In this document: positions 24,812 to 33,296 of the stretch, in pieces
Position numbering within the stretch: the first letter of the stretch is position 1
Layout of the letters: every line of letters starts with the position of its first letter
NCBI RefSeq assembly: GCF_009764265.1
Contig: NZ_RWIR01000089.1
Span: forward strand, 45,630-109,629
DNA length: 64,000 nucleotides
Direction: 5' to 3'
Source of the DNA: Pseudomonas sp. PB101
GTDB taxonomy: Bacteria > Pseudomonadota > Gammaproteobacteria > Pseudomonadales > Pseudomonadaceae
Program-made: the position numbers and the translations under genes
The notes under the pieces: model-generated
Told to the model about the DNA's origin: nothing
Databases searched by the model: none
The model's input: the letters and a program-made list of their open reading frames with translations, nothing else

Positions 24812-25753
24812 GTGTCCAAGATGATGGTCTTTACGGGGAACGCTAACCCCGATCTGGCTCGACGTGTCGTACGTCAGCTGCATATCCCTCTCGGTGACAT
24901 CTCTGTCGGTAAATTTTCCGACGGCGAAATTACAGCCGAGATCAATGAAAACGTCCGCGGTAAAGACGTCTTCATTATTCAGCCGACTTGCGCTCCGACC
25001 AACGATAACCTGATGGAACTGGTAGTGATGGCTGATGCCTTCCGCCGCTCCTCGGCTACTCGTATCACTGCTGTTATTCCTTACTTTGGTTATGCCCGTC
25101 AGGATCGCCGTCCGCGTTCCGCACGTGTGGCTATCAGCGCGAAAGTCGTCGCTGACATGCTTACCGTAGTCGGCATCGACCGTGTTCTCACGGTTGATCT
25201 GCATGCTGACCAAATCCAGGGTTTCTTCGATATTCCGGTAGATAACATCTACGGCTCCCCAGTATTGGTGGATGACATCGAAGATCAGCGCTTCGAAAAC
25301 CTGATGATCGTGTCCCCGGACATTGGCGGCGTCGTGCGTGCACGTGCCGTTGCCAAATCCCTGGGCGTGGATCTCGGGATCATCGACAAACGCCGTGAGA
25401 AAGCCAATCACTCTGAAGTGATGCATATCATCGGTGATGTCGAAGGGCGTACCTGTATTCTGGTCGATGACATGGTCGATACCGCCGGCACCCTGTGCCA
25501 CGCGGCCAAGGCCCTGAAAGAGCATGGCGCTGCCAAGGTTTTCGCCTACTGCACGCACCCTGTGCTGTCGGGTCGGGCGATCGAAAACATTGAAAATTCC
25601 GTGCTGGACGAGCTGGTGGTGACCAACACCATTCCGCTGTCCGCTGCAGCACAAGCCTGTGCACGTATCCGTCAACTGGATATCGCACCGGTAGTTGCCG
25701 AGGCGGTCCGCCGCATCAGCAATGAAGAATCGATCAGCGCGATGTTCCGCTAA
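24812..25753 (+). CDS. prs: Ribose-phosphate pyrophosphokinase
   Basis: A 313-residue enzyme making PRPP, the substrate of the Hpt and Upp enzymes encoded earlier in the window. GTG at 24812 gives the usual N-terminus MSKMMVFTGNANPDLARR. The active-site stretches PYFGYARQDRR, TVDLHADQIQGFFDIPVDN and the PRPP loop CILVDDMVDTAGTL are present. An ATG three codons later is the alternative start. A strong terminator follows. Confidence 0.96.
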   Translation: MSKMMVFTGNANPDLARRVVRQLHIPLGDISVGKFSDGEITAEINENVRGKDVFIIQPTCAPTNDNLMELVVMADAFRRSSATRITAVIPYFGYARQDRRPRSARVAISAKVVADMLTVVGIDRVLTVDLHADQIQGFFDIPVDNIYGSPVLVDDIEDQRFENLMIVSPDIGGVVRARAVAKSLGVDLGIIDKRREKANHSEVMHIIGDVEGRTCILVDDMVDTAGTLCHAAKALKEHGAAKVFAYCTHPVLSGRAIENIENSVLDELVVTNTIPLSAAAQACARIRQLDIAPVVAEAVRRISNEESISAMFR

Positions 25754-25786
25754 GGGCCCTGCCCTTCTCGAAATGTCTCGTTGACG

Positions 25787-25830
25787 AAAAGCGCCCCGCC
25801 CCGGCATTCATGTCGGGGCGGGGCTTTTTT
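25787..25830 (+). terminator. Intrinsic terminator of prs
   Basis: AAAAGCGCCCCGCCCCG, a short loop, then CGGGGCGGGGC and TTTTTT make a long GC-rich hairpin with a U run directly after prs. Confidence 0.9.
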
Positions 25831-25895
25831 GCCCATATCGCCTTTAGCGCTGGTCGCAAACGCTGGGGCGAGTGTGGTTATTTTGGAGATACAAC

Positions 25896-26495
25896 ATGAA
25901 CGATTTTACCCTGAATGCTGAAGTGCGTTCCGACCTGGGGAAAGGTGCGAGCCGCCGCCTGCGTCGTCTCGCCGCCCTGGTTCCAGCTGTAGTTTACGGT
26001 GGCGAAAAAGCCCCTGAATCCATCAGCATGCTGGCCAAAGAAGTTGCCAAACTGCTCGAAAACGAAGCGGCTTACAGCCACATCATCGAGCTGAACGTTG
26101 GTGGCACCAAGCAGAACGTCGTGATCAAAGCCCTGCAGCGTCACCCGGCCAAAGGCCACGTGATGCACGCTGACTTCGTACGCGTAGTCGCTGGCCAGAA
26201 ACTGACCGCTATCGTTCCAGTGCACTTCATCAACGAAGAAGCACCGACCAAGAAAGGCGGCGAAATCTCGCACGTTACTTCGGAAATCGAAGTTTCCTGC
26301 CTGCCGAAGGACCTGCCTGAGTTCATCGAAGTCGACCTGGCTAACGCCGAAATCGGTTCGATCATTCACCTGTCCGACCTCAAAGCCCCTAAAGGCGTTG
26401 AGTTTGTTGCTCTGGCACACGGCGATGACAAGGCTGTTGCCAACGTCCACGCTCCACGTGTTGCTCCAGAAGCTGCAGAAGGCGCTGCAGAGTAA
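25896..26495 (+). CDS. rplY: 50S ribosomal protein L25 / general stress protein Ctc
   Basis: A 199-residue 5S-rRNA-binding ribosomal protein of the long CTC type. The N-terminal L25 domain begins MNDFTLNAEVRSDLGKGASR, and a second beta domain (HPAKGHVMHADFVRV onwards) with an acidic Ala-rich tail follows. TTTTGGAGAT is 6 bases before the ATG at 25896, which fixes the start. It probably shares an operon with pth. Confidence 0.95.
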   Translation: MNDFTLNAEVRSDLGKGASRRLRRLAALVPAVVYGGEKAPESISMLAKEVAKLLENEAAYSHIIELNVGGTKQNVVIKALQRHPAKGHVMHADFVRVVAGQKLTAIVPVHFINEEAPTKKGGEISHVTSEIEVSCLPKDLPEFIEVDLANAEIGSIIHLSDLKAPKGVEFVALAHGDDKAVANVHAPRVAPEAAEGAAE

Positions 26496-26664
26496 TTTTA
26501 CTCTGTACGCCGGAGTGACCGGAAACATCGCGGACTAGAGCATAGCGAGAAAGCGGGCGAGAACGCGGAGTTTACATCATGGTAAATGAGCAATTTTCGT
26601 CCACTTTCGCCGCTTTCCCTGATTGCGGCGATGTTATCCACCACTCCAAGGAAGGGCCCCTATC

Positions 26665-27249
26665 GTGACTGCCATCAAACTGATCGTTGGCCTGGGAAAT
26701 CCAGGCGCTGAATACGAACAGACCCGGCATAACGCAGGGGCCCTTTTTGTTGAGCGCATCGCGAACGCACAAGGCGTGAACCTTGTGGCGGACCGCAAAT
26801 ATTTCGGCCTGACCGGGCGCTATTCGCATCAGGGTCAGGATGTTCGTCTGCTGATTCCCACCACGTACATGAACCGTAGCGGCCAAGCCGTAGCGGCACT
26901 CGCCGGTTTCTTCCGCATCAAGCCTGAAGAAATTCTCGTGGCGCACGACGAACTCGACCTGCCTCCGGGCGTTGCCAAGCTCAAGCAGGGCGGCGGCCAT
27001 GGCGGTCACAACGGGTTGCGCGACATCATCGCGCAACTGGGCAATCAGAATACCTTTCACCGCTTGCGGCTTGGCATTGGCCACCCGGGCGTTGCCAGTA
27101 TGGTTTCAAATTTCGTCCTGGGTCGTGCGCCACGCGCCGAACAGGAAAAACTCGATGCCAGCATCGACTTTGCCCTCGGCGTGCTGCCGGATATCCTCGC
27201 CGGGGAATGGAACCGCGCGATGAAAAACCTGCACAGCCAGAAGGCCTGA
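26665..27249 (+). CDS. pth: Peptidyl-tRNA hydrolase
   Basis: A 194-residue enzyme that frees tRNA from stalled peptidyl-tRNA. It has LIVGLGNPGAEYEQTRHNAG (with the catalytic His), TYMNRSGQAV, and VAHDELDLPPG and GGGHGGHNGLRDI. GTG at 26665 is used as start because the family begins directly at the LIVGLGNPG strand; GGAAGGG lies 8-14 bases upstream. It is followed closely by ychF, a conserved pairing. Confidence 0.95.
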   Translation: MTAIKLIVGLGNPGAEYEQTRHNAGALFVERIANAQGVNLVADRKYFGLTGRYSHQGQDVRLLIPTTYMNRSGQAVAALAGFFRIKPEEILVAHDELDLPPGVAKLKQGGGHGGHNGLRDIIAQLGNQNTFHRLRLGIGHPGVASMVSNFVLGRAPRAEQEKLDASIDFALGVLPDILAGEWNRAMKNLHSQKA

Positions 27250-27271
27250 CTCTTATCCGAGGGGAAACACC

Positions 27272-28372
27272 ATGGGATTCAATTGCGGCATCGTCGGCCT
27301 GCCTAACGTCGGCAAGTCCACCCTGTTCAACGCCCTGACCAAGTCCGGTATCGCGGCCGAAAACTTCCCCTTCTGCACCATCGAGCCGAACAGCGGTATC
27401 GTGCCGATGCCGGATCCGCGTCTGGACGCCCTGGCAGCCATCGTCAATCCAAAGCGCATCCTGCCGACCACCATGGAATTCGTCGACATCGCGGGCCTGG
27501 TTGCCGGCGCGTCGAAAGGTGAAGGCCTGGGCAACAAGTTTTTGGCCAACATCCGTGAAACCGATGCCATCGCCCACGTGGTCCGCTGCTTCGAAGACGA
27601 GAACGTGATTCACGTCTCCAACAGCGTCGACCCGAAACGCGACATCGAGATCATCGACCTGGAACTGATCTTCGCCGACCTCGACAGCTGCGAAAAGCAA
27701 CTGCAGAAAGTCGCGCGCAACGCCAAGGGCGGTGACAAGGACGCAGTGGTCCAGAAAGGCCTGCTGGAGCAACTGATCGCTCACTTCACCGAAGGCAAGC
27801 CAGCGCGCAGCCTGATGAAGAACATGGGCGCCGACGAAAAAGCGGTGATCAAGGGCTTCCACCTGCTGACCACCAAGCCGGTCATGTACATCGCCAACGT
27901 CGCTGAAGACGGTTTCGAGAACAACCCGCACCTGGACGTGGTTCGCGCCATCGCCGAAGAAGAAGGCGCCATGGTTGTTCCGGTGTGCAACAAGATCGAA
28001 GCAGAAATCGCAGAGCTCGACGACGGCGAAGAGAAGGACATGTTCCTCGAAGCCCTAGGCCTCGAAGAGCCTGGCCTGAACCGCGTGATCCGCGCCGGCT
28101 ACGAAATGCTGCACCTGCAGACCTACTTCACCGCCGGTGTCGAAGAAGTCCGCGCCTGGACCGTCCGCGTCGGTGCCACCGCACCGCAAGCCGCTGGCGT
28201 GATCCACACCGACTTCGAAAAAGGCTTCATCCGCGCCGAAGTGATCGCCTACAACGACTTCATCCAGTACAAGGGCGAAGCCGGTACCAAGGAAGCCGGT
28301 AAATGGCGCCTGGAAGGCAAGGACTACATCGTCAAGGACGGCGACGTGATGCACTTCCGCTTCAACGTTTAA
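27272..28372 (+). CDS. ychF: Redox-regulated ATPase YchF (Obg-like)
   Basis: A 366-residue P-loop protein of the Obg/YchF family that prefers ATP and associates with ribosomes. The P loop is IVGLPNVGKSTLFNAL, switch region FVDIAGLVAGASKGEGLGN, NKIEAE replaces the usual NKxD, and the TGS domain ends the chain (KDYIVKDGDVMHFRFNV). Length is standard. It is the last gene of rplY-pth-ychF. Confidence 0.96.
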   Translation: MGFNCGIVGLPNVGKSTLFNALTKSGIAAENFPFCTIEPNSGIVPMPDPRLDALAAIVNPKRILPTTMEFVDIAGLVAGASKGEGLGNKFLANIRETDAIAHVVRCFEDENVIHVSNSVDPKRDIEIIDLELIFADLDSCEKQLQKVARNAKGGDKDAVVQKGLLEQLIAHFTEGKPARSLMKNMGADEKAVIKGFHLLTTKPVMYIANVAEDGFENNPHLDVVRAIAEEEGAMVVPVCNKIEAEIAELDDGEEKDMFLEALGLEEPGLNRVIRAGYEMLHLQTYFTAGVEEVRAWTVRVGATAPQAAGVIHTDFEKGFIRAEVIAYNDFIQYKGEAGTKEAGKWRLEGKDYIVKDGDVMHFRFNV

Positions 28373-28387
28373 CGTTACCCGCCCAAG

Positions 28388-28417
28388 AAAAAGCCGCGTT
28401 TGATACGCGGCTTTTTT
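28388..28417 (+). terminator. Intrinsic terminator of ychF
   Basis: AAAAAGCCGCG, a TTTGATA loop and CGCGGCTTTTTT form a canonical terminator 15 bases after the ychF stop. Confidence 0.92.
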
Positions 28418-28439
28418 GTGCCTGACATCTCCGTATCCC

Positions 28440-28525
28440 GTAGGAGCCGGCTTGCTGGCGATCCGGACACCGCGGTTATCAAGGCAAACCGCGTAATCGT
28501 TCATCGCCAGCAAGCCGGCTCCTAC
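28440..28525. repeat. REPIN, GCCGGC type
   Basis: GTAGGAGCCGGCTTGCTGGCGAT and its reverse complement flank about 40 unrelated bases. Arms are the same as those of the copy at 3513. It lies between convergent ychF and the exporter gene. Confidence 0.85.
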
Positions 28526-28539
28526 AGGTCTCCCGCTAC

Positions 28540-29757
28540 TCAGGCCTTCTTGGTTCGCGGCAGGAAAATCGCCAGCACGCCAAACAATGGCAGGAACGAA
28601 CACAGGTAGTACACATATTCGATGCCATGAATGTCCGCCAGATGCCCGAGCAGCGCCGCGCCAATCCCGCCGAAACCGAACATCAGGCCGAAGAACACCC
28701 CGGCGATCATCCCGACATTGCCCGGCACCAGTTCCTGGGCGTACACCACGATCGCCGAGAACGCCGAGGCGAGGATAAAGCCGATGACGACGCTGAGGAT
28801 GCTGGTCCAGAACAGGTCGACGTGGGGCAGCAGCAATGTGAACGGTGCAACGCCGAGGATCGAGAACCAGATCACCGCCTTGCGCCCGATCCTGTCGCCG
28901 ATCGGTCCGCCGAAGAACGTCCCCGCCGCTACCGCGCCGAGAAACAGGAACAGGTGCAACTGCGAACTGGCGACCGACAGGTCGAACTTCTCGATCAGGT
29001 AAAAGGTGAAGTAGCTGGTGAGGCTCGACATGTAGAAATACTTGGAGAACACCAGCAACCCGAGTACCACCAGCGCACTGGTCACTCGGCCCTTGGACAG
29101 GCCGTGGGTCGCCGCCTGGCCTTGCTTGAGCTTGAACAGGTTCAAGTGGTTGGCGTACCAGCGGCTGATCCGGTACAGCACGAACAGCGCAAACACCGCG
29201 AACAGCCCAAACCACGCCACGTGCCCTTGTCCGTAGGGAATGATGATCGCCGCCGCCAGCAACGGACCGAACGCCGACCCTGCGTTACCGCCGACCTGGA
29301 AGGTCGACTGCGCCAGCCCGAAGCGCCCGCCCGAAGCCAGGCGCGCCACGCGGGACGCTTCCGGGTGGAAGGTCGAAGAACCGATGCCGATCAGGCCCGC
29401 CGCCAGCAGAATCAGCGGGAAGCTGGCGACCACCGACATCATCAGAATGCCGATCAGGGTGCAGACCGTACCCGCCGGCAACAACCACGGCTTGGGATGG
29501 CGGTCGGTGTAGTAACCGACCCAGGGCTGCAGCAGCGAGGCCGTCAACTGGAACGTCAGGGTGATCAGGCCGACCTGGGTGAAAGTCAGGCCATAGTTGG
29601 CCTTGAGCATCGGATAAATCGACGGCAGCACCGACTGGATCAGGTCGTTGATCAAATGCGCCAGCGCCACCGCGCCGATGATGCGCATCACCAGGGGACT
29701 GCTTTGGGGCGTAGCGGACGCCGGCACTGAGCCGGACTGGGCGTTGCTGATAGCCAT
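28540..29757 (-). CDS. MFS exporter of the Fsr (fosmidomycin resistance) type
   Basis: A 405-residue 12-helix transporter. It starts MAISNAQSGSVPASATPQSS, a disordered tail, then ALAHLINDLIQSVLPSIYPM. The family motif PWVGYYTDRHPKPW between helices 2 and 3, GIGSSTFHPEASRVARLASG, and the second-half GPIGDRIGRKAVIW are seen. Fsr homologues in E. coli export fosmidomycin; the natural substrate here is unknown. The ATG at 29757 is chosen by the family N-terminus. It is divergent from the chemoreceptor gene. Confidence 0.85.
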   Translation of the reverse strand: MAISNAQSGSVPASATPQSSPLVMRIIGAVALAHLINDLIQSVLPSIYPMLKANYGLTFTQVGLITLTFQLTASLLQPWVGYYTDRHPKPWLLPAGTVCTLIGILMMSVVASFPLILLAAGLIGIGSSTFHPEASRVARLASGGRFGLAQSTFQVGGNAGSAFGPLLAAAIIIPYGQGHVAWFGLFAVFALFVLYRISRWYANHLNLFKLKQGQAATHGLSKGRVTSALVVLGLLVFSKYFYMSSLTSYFTFYLIEKFDLSVASSQLHLFLFLGAVAAGTFFGGPIGDRIGRKAVIWFSILGVAPFTLLLPHVDLFWTSILSVVIGFILASAFSAIVVYAQELVPGNVGMIAGVFFGLMFGFGGIGAALLGHLADIHGIEYVYYLCSFLPLFGVLAIFLPRTKKA

Positions 29758-30091
29758 GGGAATTTCCAGACAACAGGAGGTACAAACGGGCAGGTGCGTC
29801 AATGTGCCATTTTTCAGTGCAGCAACGCCATCCCCTTAGCCTGCTAACGACTTGGTTTTTTCATCGCCACAACCTTGATGGCGCAAAGCCATGGTCTGAA
29901 TCTTGCCTTCTTTGTCGGCTTGAACGCGGCTTCCTTACAAAGGAGGCCGACAATGGGAAGTTTCGCCACAGAGTCGGCCTACAGCGCGGACAAGGGTGAA
30001 CTTTCGAGGCCTTTTTAGAGGGCACGAGTCGGCGGTGCGACAACCGCCGACGCACGCCAATAGTGCGTGGTGTCCAGAGGAGTCATGGGGC
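29758..30091. other. Intergenic leader between exporter and chemoreceptor, with serial hairpins
   Basis: No established gene. On the plus strand three hairpins follow one another: ATGGC-GCAAA-GCCAT (about 29876-29890); CGGCTTCCTT paired with AAGGAGGCCG around an ACA loop (29927-29949, one G-U pair); and GTCGGCGGT paired with ACCGCCGAC (30028-30051). The second contains a near-perfect Shine-Dalgarno in its 3' arm. A 21-codon ORF starts just after it. This looks like a structured 5' UTR of the chemoreceptor gene. Confidence 0.5.
29953..30018 (+). CDS. Candidate 21-residue leader ORF upstream of the chemoreceptor gene
   Basis: AAAGGAGG (29939-29946) lies 6 bases before the ATG at 29953, the strongest ribosome site in this part of the window. 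The frame encodes MGSFATESAYSADKGELSRPF (21 residues) and ends at TAG 30016-30018. No family is recognised. Its ribosome site is locked in a hairpin, so conditional translation could affect the downstream gene. It may also be chance. Confidence 0.35.
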   Translation: MGSFATESAYSADKGELSRPF

Positions 30092-32149
30092 ATGCAGGCT
30101 TTTTTATCGCCGGGGATCGGGCTGCTGGGGCGTTTTGGTTTTGCACGCAAATTCCAGCTGCTGTTTCTGCTGTTTATCCTGCCGCTGGCCGGCAGCCTGT
30201 GGATGATCGGCCAGGATTATCGCGACAAACTCAGCCTGATCTCCGGCGAACGCGCCGGGGTGCGGCAACTGCTGGCGCTCGATGCGCTGGATGACCTGCT
30301 CGCCGCCCAGCGTGATCGCGCCGCCCGCTGGCGCGCCACGGAAACCAATCGCCAGCCGACGCCGGCCACTCTCGCGGCGATGGCTGCGTTCGATGCGGTG
30401 CAACCCGCCGTCAGCCAGGCCACTGCCGAGCTGGGCAATGCCCTGCAAAAAGAAGCGGCCGAGGGTGAAACGCTGTCGCGTTATCAGGCCCTGCAAACCG
30501 CCCTCGACGGCCTCGACTCAAAAAGCCTGAGCAATGTCGGTTGGTGGCCGGATGGCTACGATCGCTTCACCAATGCCTTGAGCGCCCTGCAAGCCTTGCG
30601 CGAGCAGATCGCCATGGACAATCGCCTGACCCTGGCGCCGTGGCTGGAGACCTACCTGTTGACGCAGATCTCCACCCAACACGCACCGGACCTGATCGAA
30701 CGAGTCGGTCGTCTGGCGGCGGTAGGTCAGGCCTCGGTGGTGTCCGGTCAGTTCACCCTGCAAAGCCGCCTGCAACTGCGCGACCTGCGCAGCCGCATCG
30801 GCGATGCGCGAGAGCAGTTGGTGAAAACCGCAGGCCTGCTCGAAGCGCGCTTGCCCAGTGCCCTGCAAACCTGGGCCGGGCAATATCACGACAGTCTCAA
30901 GCATCTGGACGCTGGCCTGAAGGTGTTGGATGACGGCGTGTTCGGCGGCAGCATCAACCTCAAGCCGGATGACTTCGAGCGCAGTCTCGATGCCCTGCTC
31001 TCCAACCTCGCCTCGTTGCGCCAGCAGTCGCTGCTGTCGCTGGACCAACGTCTGGATTACTACCACGATTCGGCGATCCGCCAGTTCATTGTGGTGGCTG
31101 CCGTGTTGGGTTGCCTGCTGTTGGCCGCGCTGTATCTGTTCATCTGTTTGCAGGCCTCGATCCGTCGCAGCGCCAGCGGCATCACGGTACTCGCCGAGGC
31201 CTTGCGCGATGGCAATCTGAGCCTGCAAGTACCGGTTCAGGGACGGGACGAACTGGCGGCCATCAGCACCGCGCTGAACGTCGCCGTGGTGCAACTGCGC
31301 ACCAGCCTGCAAGGGGTGGATCACGAAACCCTGCAACTGAGCCACGCGGTGCAAACCCTCAACCATCATTCCAGCGACGCCCTGGGCGAAGTCGAAGCCC
31401 AGCAGTTGCAGATCAGCCAGATTGCCGCAGCGGCGACGCAACTGGCCGCCACCTCACAAGGGGTGGCCCAGAGTTGCGAACAGGCGTCCGGCAGTGCCCA
31501 GCACACCCAGCGGATTGCCGCCGACAGCAGCCGTGACAGCCAGCGCACCACCGCGAGCATCCAGCAACTCAACCAACGCTTGAACGAAACGGCAGCGGCG
31601 CTGGGCCGGGTCAGCGAGCAGGGACAGCAGATTCAGCTGGTGGTCGACACCATTCGCGGTGTCGCCGAGCAGACCAACCTGTTGGCCCTCAACGCCGCCA
31701 TCGAGGCGGCCCGGGCGGGCGAACAAGGGCGTGGCTTTGCGGTGGTGGCCGATGAAGTGCGCAGCCTGTCGCAACGCACGCAATCGTCGACCGCACAGAT
31801 TGCCGGCACGGTCGACAGCCTGCGTCACACCGTGAATGAGGCCGTCAATCTGATGGAGGCCGCGTGCACTCAGGCAGAGAGCGATGCACAAGCGGTCACC
31901 GGCCTCGGTGAACGGCTCGGGGAAATCGCCAGTGCGGTGCAGAGCGTCACCGATACCCTGGCGCAGATCGCCACGGCGGTGGATGAACAGGCCAGCACCG
32001 CCGACGAGGTCAGCGGCAATATCCAGCAGGTCGATCAAGCGGCGGTGCGCTTGCTCGAAGGTGCCCGCGCGGTGAACCAGGCAGCGGACACCTTGAGCCA
32101 CGGCAGCAAGGCCCTGAGCGACAACACCGGGCGCTTCCGCTTGAGTTGA
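30092..32149 (+). CDS. Methyl-accepting chemotaxis protein
   Basis: A 685-residue transmembrane chemoreceptor. TM1 is at about residues 21-40 (FQLLFLLFILPLAGSLWMIG), a roughly 290-residue helical periplasmic sensor follows, TM2 is at about 331-352 (FIVVAAVLGCLLLAALYLF), then HAMP and the cytoplasmic signalling domain with hairpin tip EQTNLLALNAAIEAARAGEQ at about 525-545. The ligand is unknown; a helical sensor of this length with QRDRAARWR suggests a nitrate/nitrite-sensing-like (NIT-type) domain, low certainty. The ATG at 30092 has GAGGAG upstream. Confidence 0.9.
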   Translation: MQAFLSPGIGLLGRFGFARKFQLLFLLFILPLAGSLWMIGQDYRDKLSLISGERAGVRQLLALDALDDLLAAQRDRAARWRATETNRQPTPATLAAMAAFDAVQPAVSQATAELGNALQKEAAEGETLSRYQALQTALDGLDSKSLSNVGWWPDGYDRFTNALSALQALREQIAMDNRLTLAPWLETYLLTQISTQHAPDLIERVGRLAAVGQASVVSGQFTLQSRLQLRDLRSRIGDAREQLVKTAGLLEARLPSALQTWAGQYHDSLKHLDAGLKVLDDGVFGGSINLKPDDFERSLDALLSNLASLRQQSLLSLDQRLDYYHDSAIRQFIVVAAVLGCLLLAALYLFICLQASIRRSASGITVLAEALRDGNLSLQVPVQGRDELAAISTALNVAVVQLRTSLQGVDHETLQLSHAVQTLNHHSSDALGEVEAQQLQISQIAAAATQLAATSQGVAQSCEQASGSAQHTQRIAADSSRDSQRTTASIQQLNQRLNETAAALGRVSEQGQQIQLVVDTIRGVAEQTNLLALNAAIEAARAGEQGRGFAVVADEVRSLSQRTQSSTAQIAGTVDSLRHTVNEAVNLMEAACTQAESDAQAVTGLGERLGEIASAVQSVTDTLAQIATAVDEQASTADEVSGNIQQVDQAAVRLLEGARAVNQAADTLSHGSKALSDNTGRFRLS

Positions 32150-32164
32150 GTCCGCCAGGACTTC

Positions 32165-33070
32165 TCAGGCGCGGATCACCGCCTCCGGGAAGTCCTGCTC
32201 CAGTTCGGTCTTGAGCCAGTCGATAAACCACGCCACGTCCGCCGAGAGCTCGGCGGACGGCGTGAGCACCCGATAGCTTTCCAGCTTCACTTGCGCGTCC
32301 ACCACCCGCACCAGCTTGCCGGTTTGGAGCTCTTCGCGCACCAGCACTTCGTTGGCCAGCGCAATGCCCTGCCCACTCTCGGCCACCGACAACGCGTGGT
32401 CGTTGTTGACGTAGAGCATGTCCGAATTGAGATGGATGTCGAGGTCGTTGGCGGCGAACCACAGGTTCCACCATTCGCCGTCATCGACGTGGATCAGGTT
32501 GTGTTTCACCAAGTCCGCGGGGCTGCCGATGGGCTCGACGCTGGCCAGGTAATCGGGGGAGCAGATCGGAAACACCCGCGGGCAAATCAGGCTGGTGCGC
32601 GAGTGGGCATACTGGCCGTCCACCCCGTAGACGATGCCCAGGTCAGCGCTTTTACCGTCGACTTCAGTGAAGGTGGAGTTGGGTTCAATGGCGAATTTCA
32701 AACCCGGGCGCAGATGCCGCATGGCCTCGATGCGCGGCATCAGCCAGCGCTTGGCGAACCCCGGCACCACCATGATGCGTAGCCAGCGCTCGGCATGCCT
32801 GGGCTGCGCTTCTTTGCCGGCTTCGATGATCAGTTGCAAGGCGGCGCTGATCTTGCGGTGGTACTTCTCCCCCGCCGCCGTCAGGTTGACCCCGCGAGAG
32901 GTGCGCTCGAACAGTTGGATGCCCAGCCAGTCTTCCAGCAGCTTCACATGGCGGCCGATGGCCGGCTGGGTCACGTGCAGGGCCTTGGAGGCTTCGACAT
33001 AGCTGCCCAACCGGGCCGCGGCATCAAAGGCACGTACCGCGTTGAGCGGCGGCAAACGGTGGTCGGGCAT
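32165..33070 (-). CDS. LysR-family transcriptional regulator (GcvA-like)
   Basis: A 301-residue LTTR. The winged HTH is at residues 9-66 (LNAVRAFDAAARLGSYVEAS through QPAIGRHVKLLEDWLG), and the substrate-binding domain follows. The N-terminal PPLNAVRAFDAAAR is typical of the GcvA branch. It is divergent from the polyamine-type ABC operon, which is its probable target. A perfect 7-3-7 palindrome lies 20 bases upstream of its start and is likely an autoregulatory LTTR site. The ATG at 33070 is fixed by the HTH. Confidence 0.9.
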   Translation of the reverse strand: MPDHRLPPLNAVRAFDAAARLGSYVEASKALHVTQPAIGRHVKLLEDWLGIQLFERTSRGVNLTAAGEKYHRKISAALQLIIEAGKEAQPRHAERWLRIMVVPGFAKRWLMPRIEAMRHLRPGLKFAIEPNSTFTEVDGKSADLGIVYGVDGQYAHSRTSLICPRVFPICSPDYLASVEPIGSPADLVKHNLIHVDDGEWWNLWFAANDLDIHLNSDMLYVNNDHALSVAESGQGIALANEVLVREELQTGKLVRVVDAQVKLESYRVLTPSAELSADVAWFIDWLKTELEQDFPEAVIRA

Positions 33071-33090
33071 GGTTTCCGGGCGCCTTTTGC

Positions 33091-33107
33091 TGTTAAATTT
33101 TTTAACA
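33091..33107. promoter_or_regulatory. Perfect palindrome, candidate LysR operator
   Basis: TGTTAAA-TTT-TTTAACA is a perfect 7-3-7 inverted repeat fitting the T-N11-A LTTR consensus. A half-site TGTTAAAA follows at about 33115. The site sits 20 bases upstream of the LysR start codon and 190 bases from potA, in the shared divergent region. Confidence 0.5.
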
Positions 33108-33296
33108 ACCCCTATGTTAAAATTGAAGTTTCGCCCCCGCAACCCCTCGCTGATAATCGAGCCACAGCAGAACAAAACAACAGCTGGTTACAACACCCGA
33201 ACGCAATCTCGATCCTGCCCAGAAAAATAATATCCATGGTCCGAAGGCCCGGCTGTCTACAGCACTCGCGGACGATGGGGGAATCGGAGGTAACGC

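Noticed and set aside
29860..29960. Possible c-di-GMP (GEMM-I) riboswitch upstream of the chemoreceptor gene
   Set aside because: GCAAAGCC is present, but the other conserved elements of the motif and the closing helix are not, so only generic hairpins are reported.
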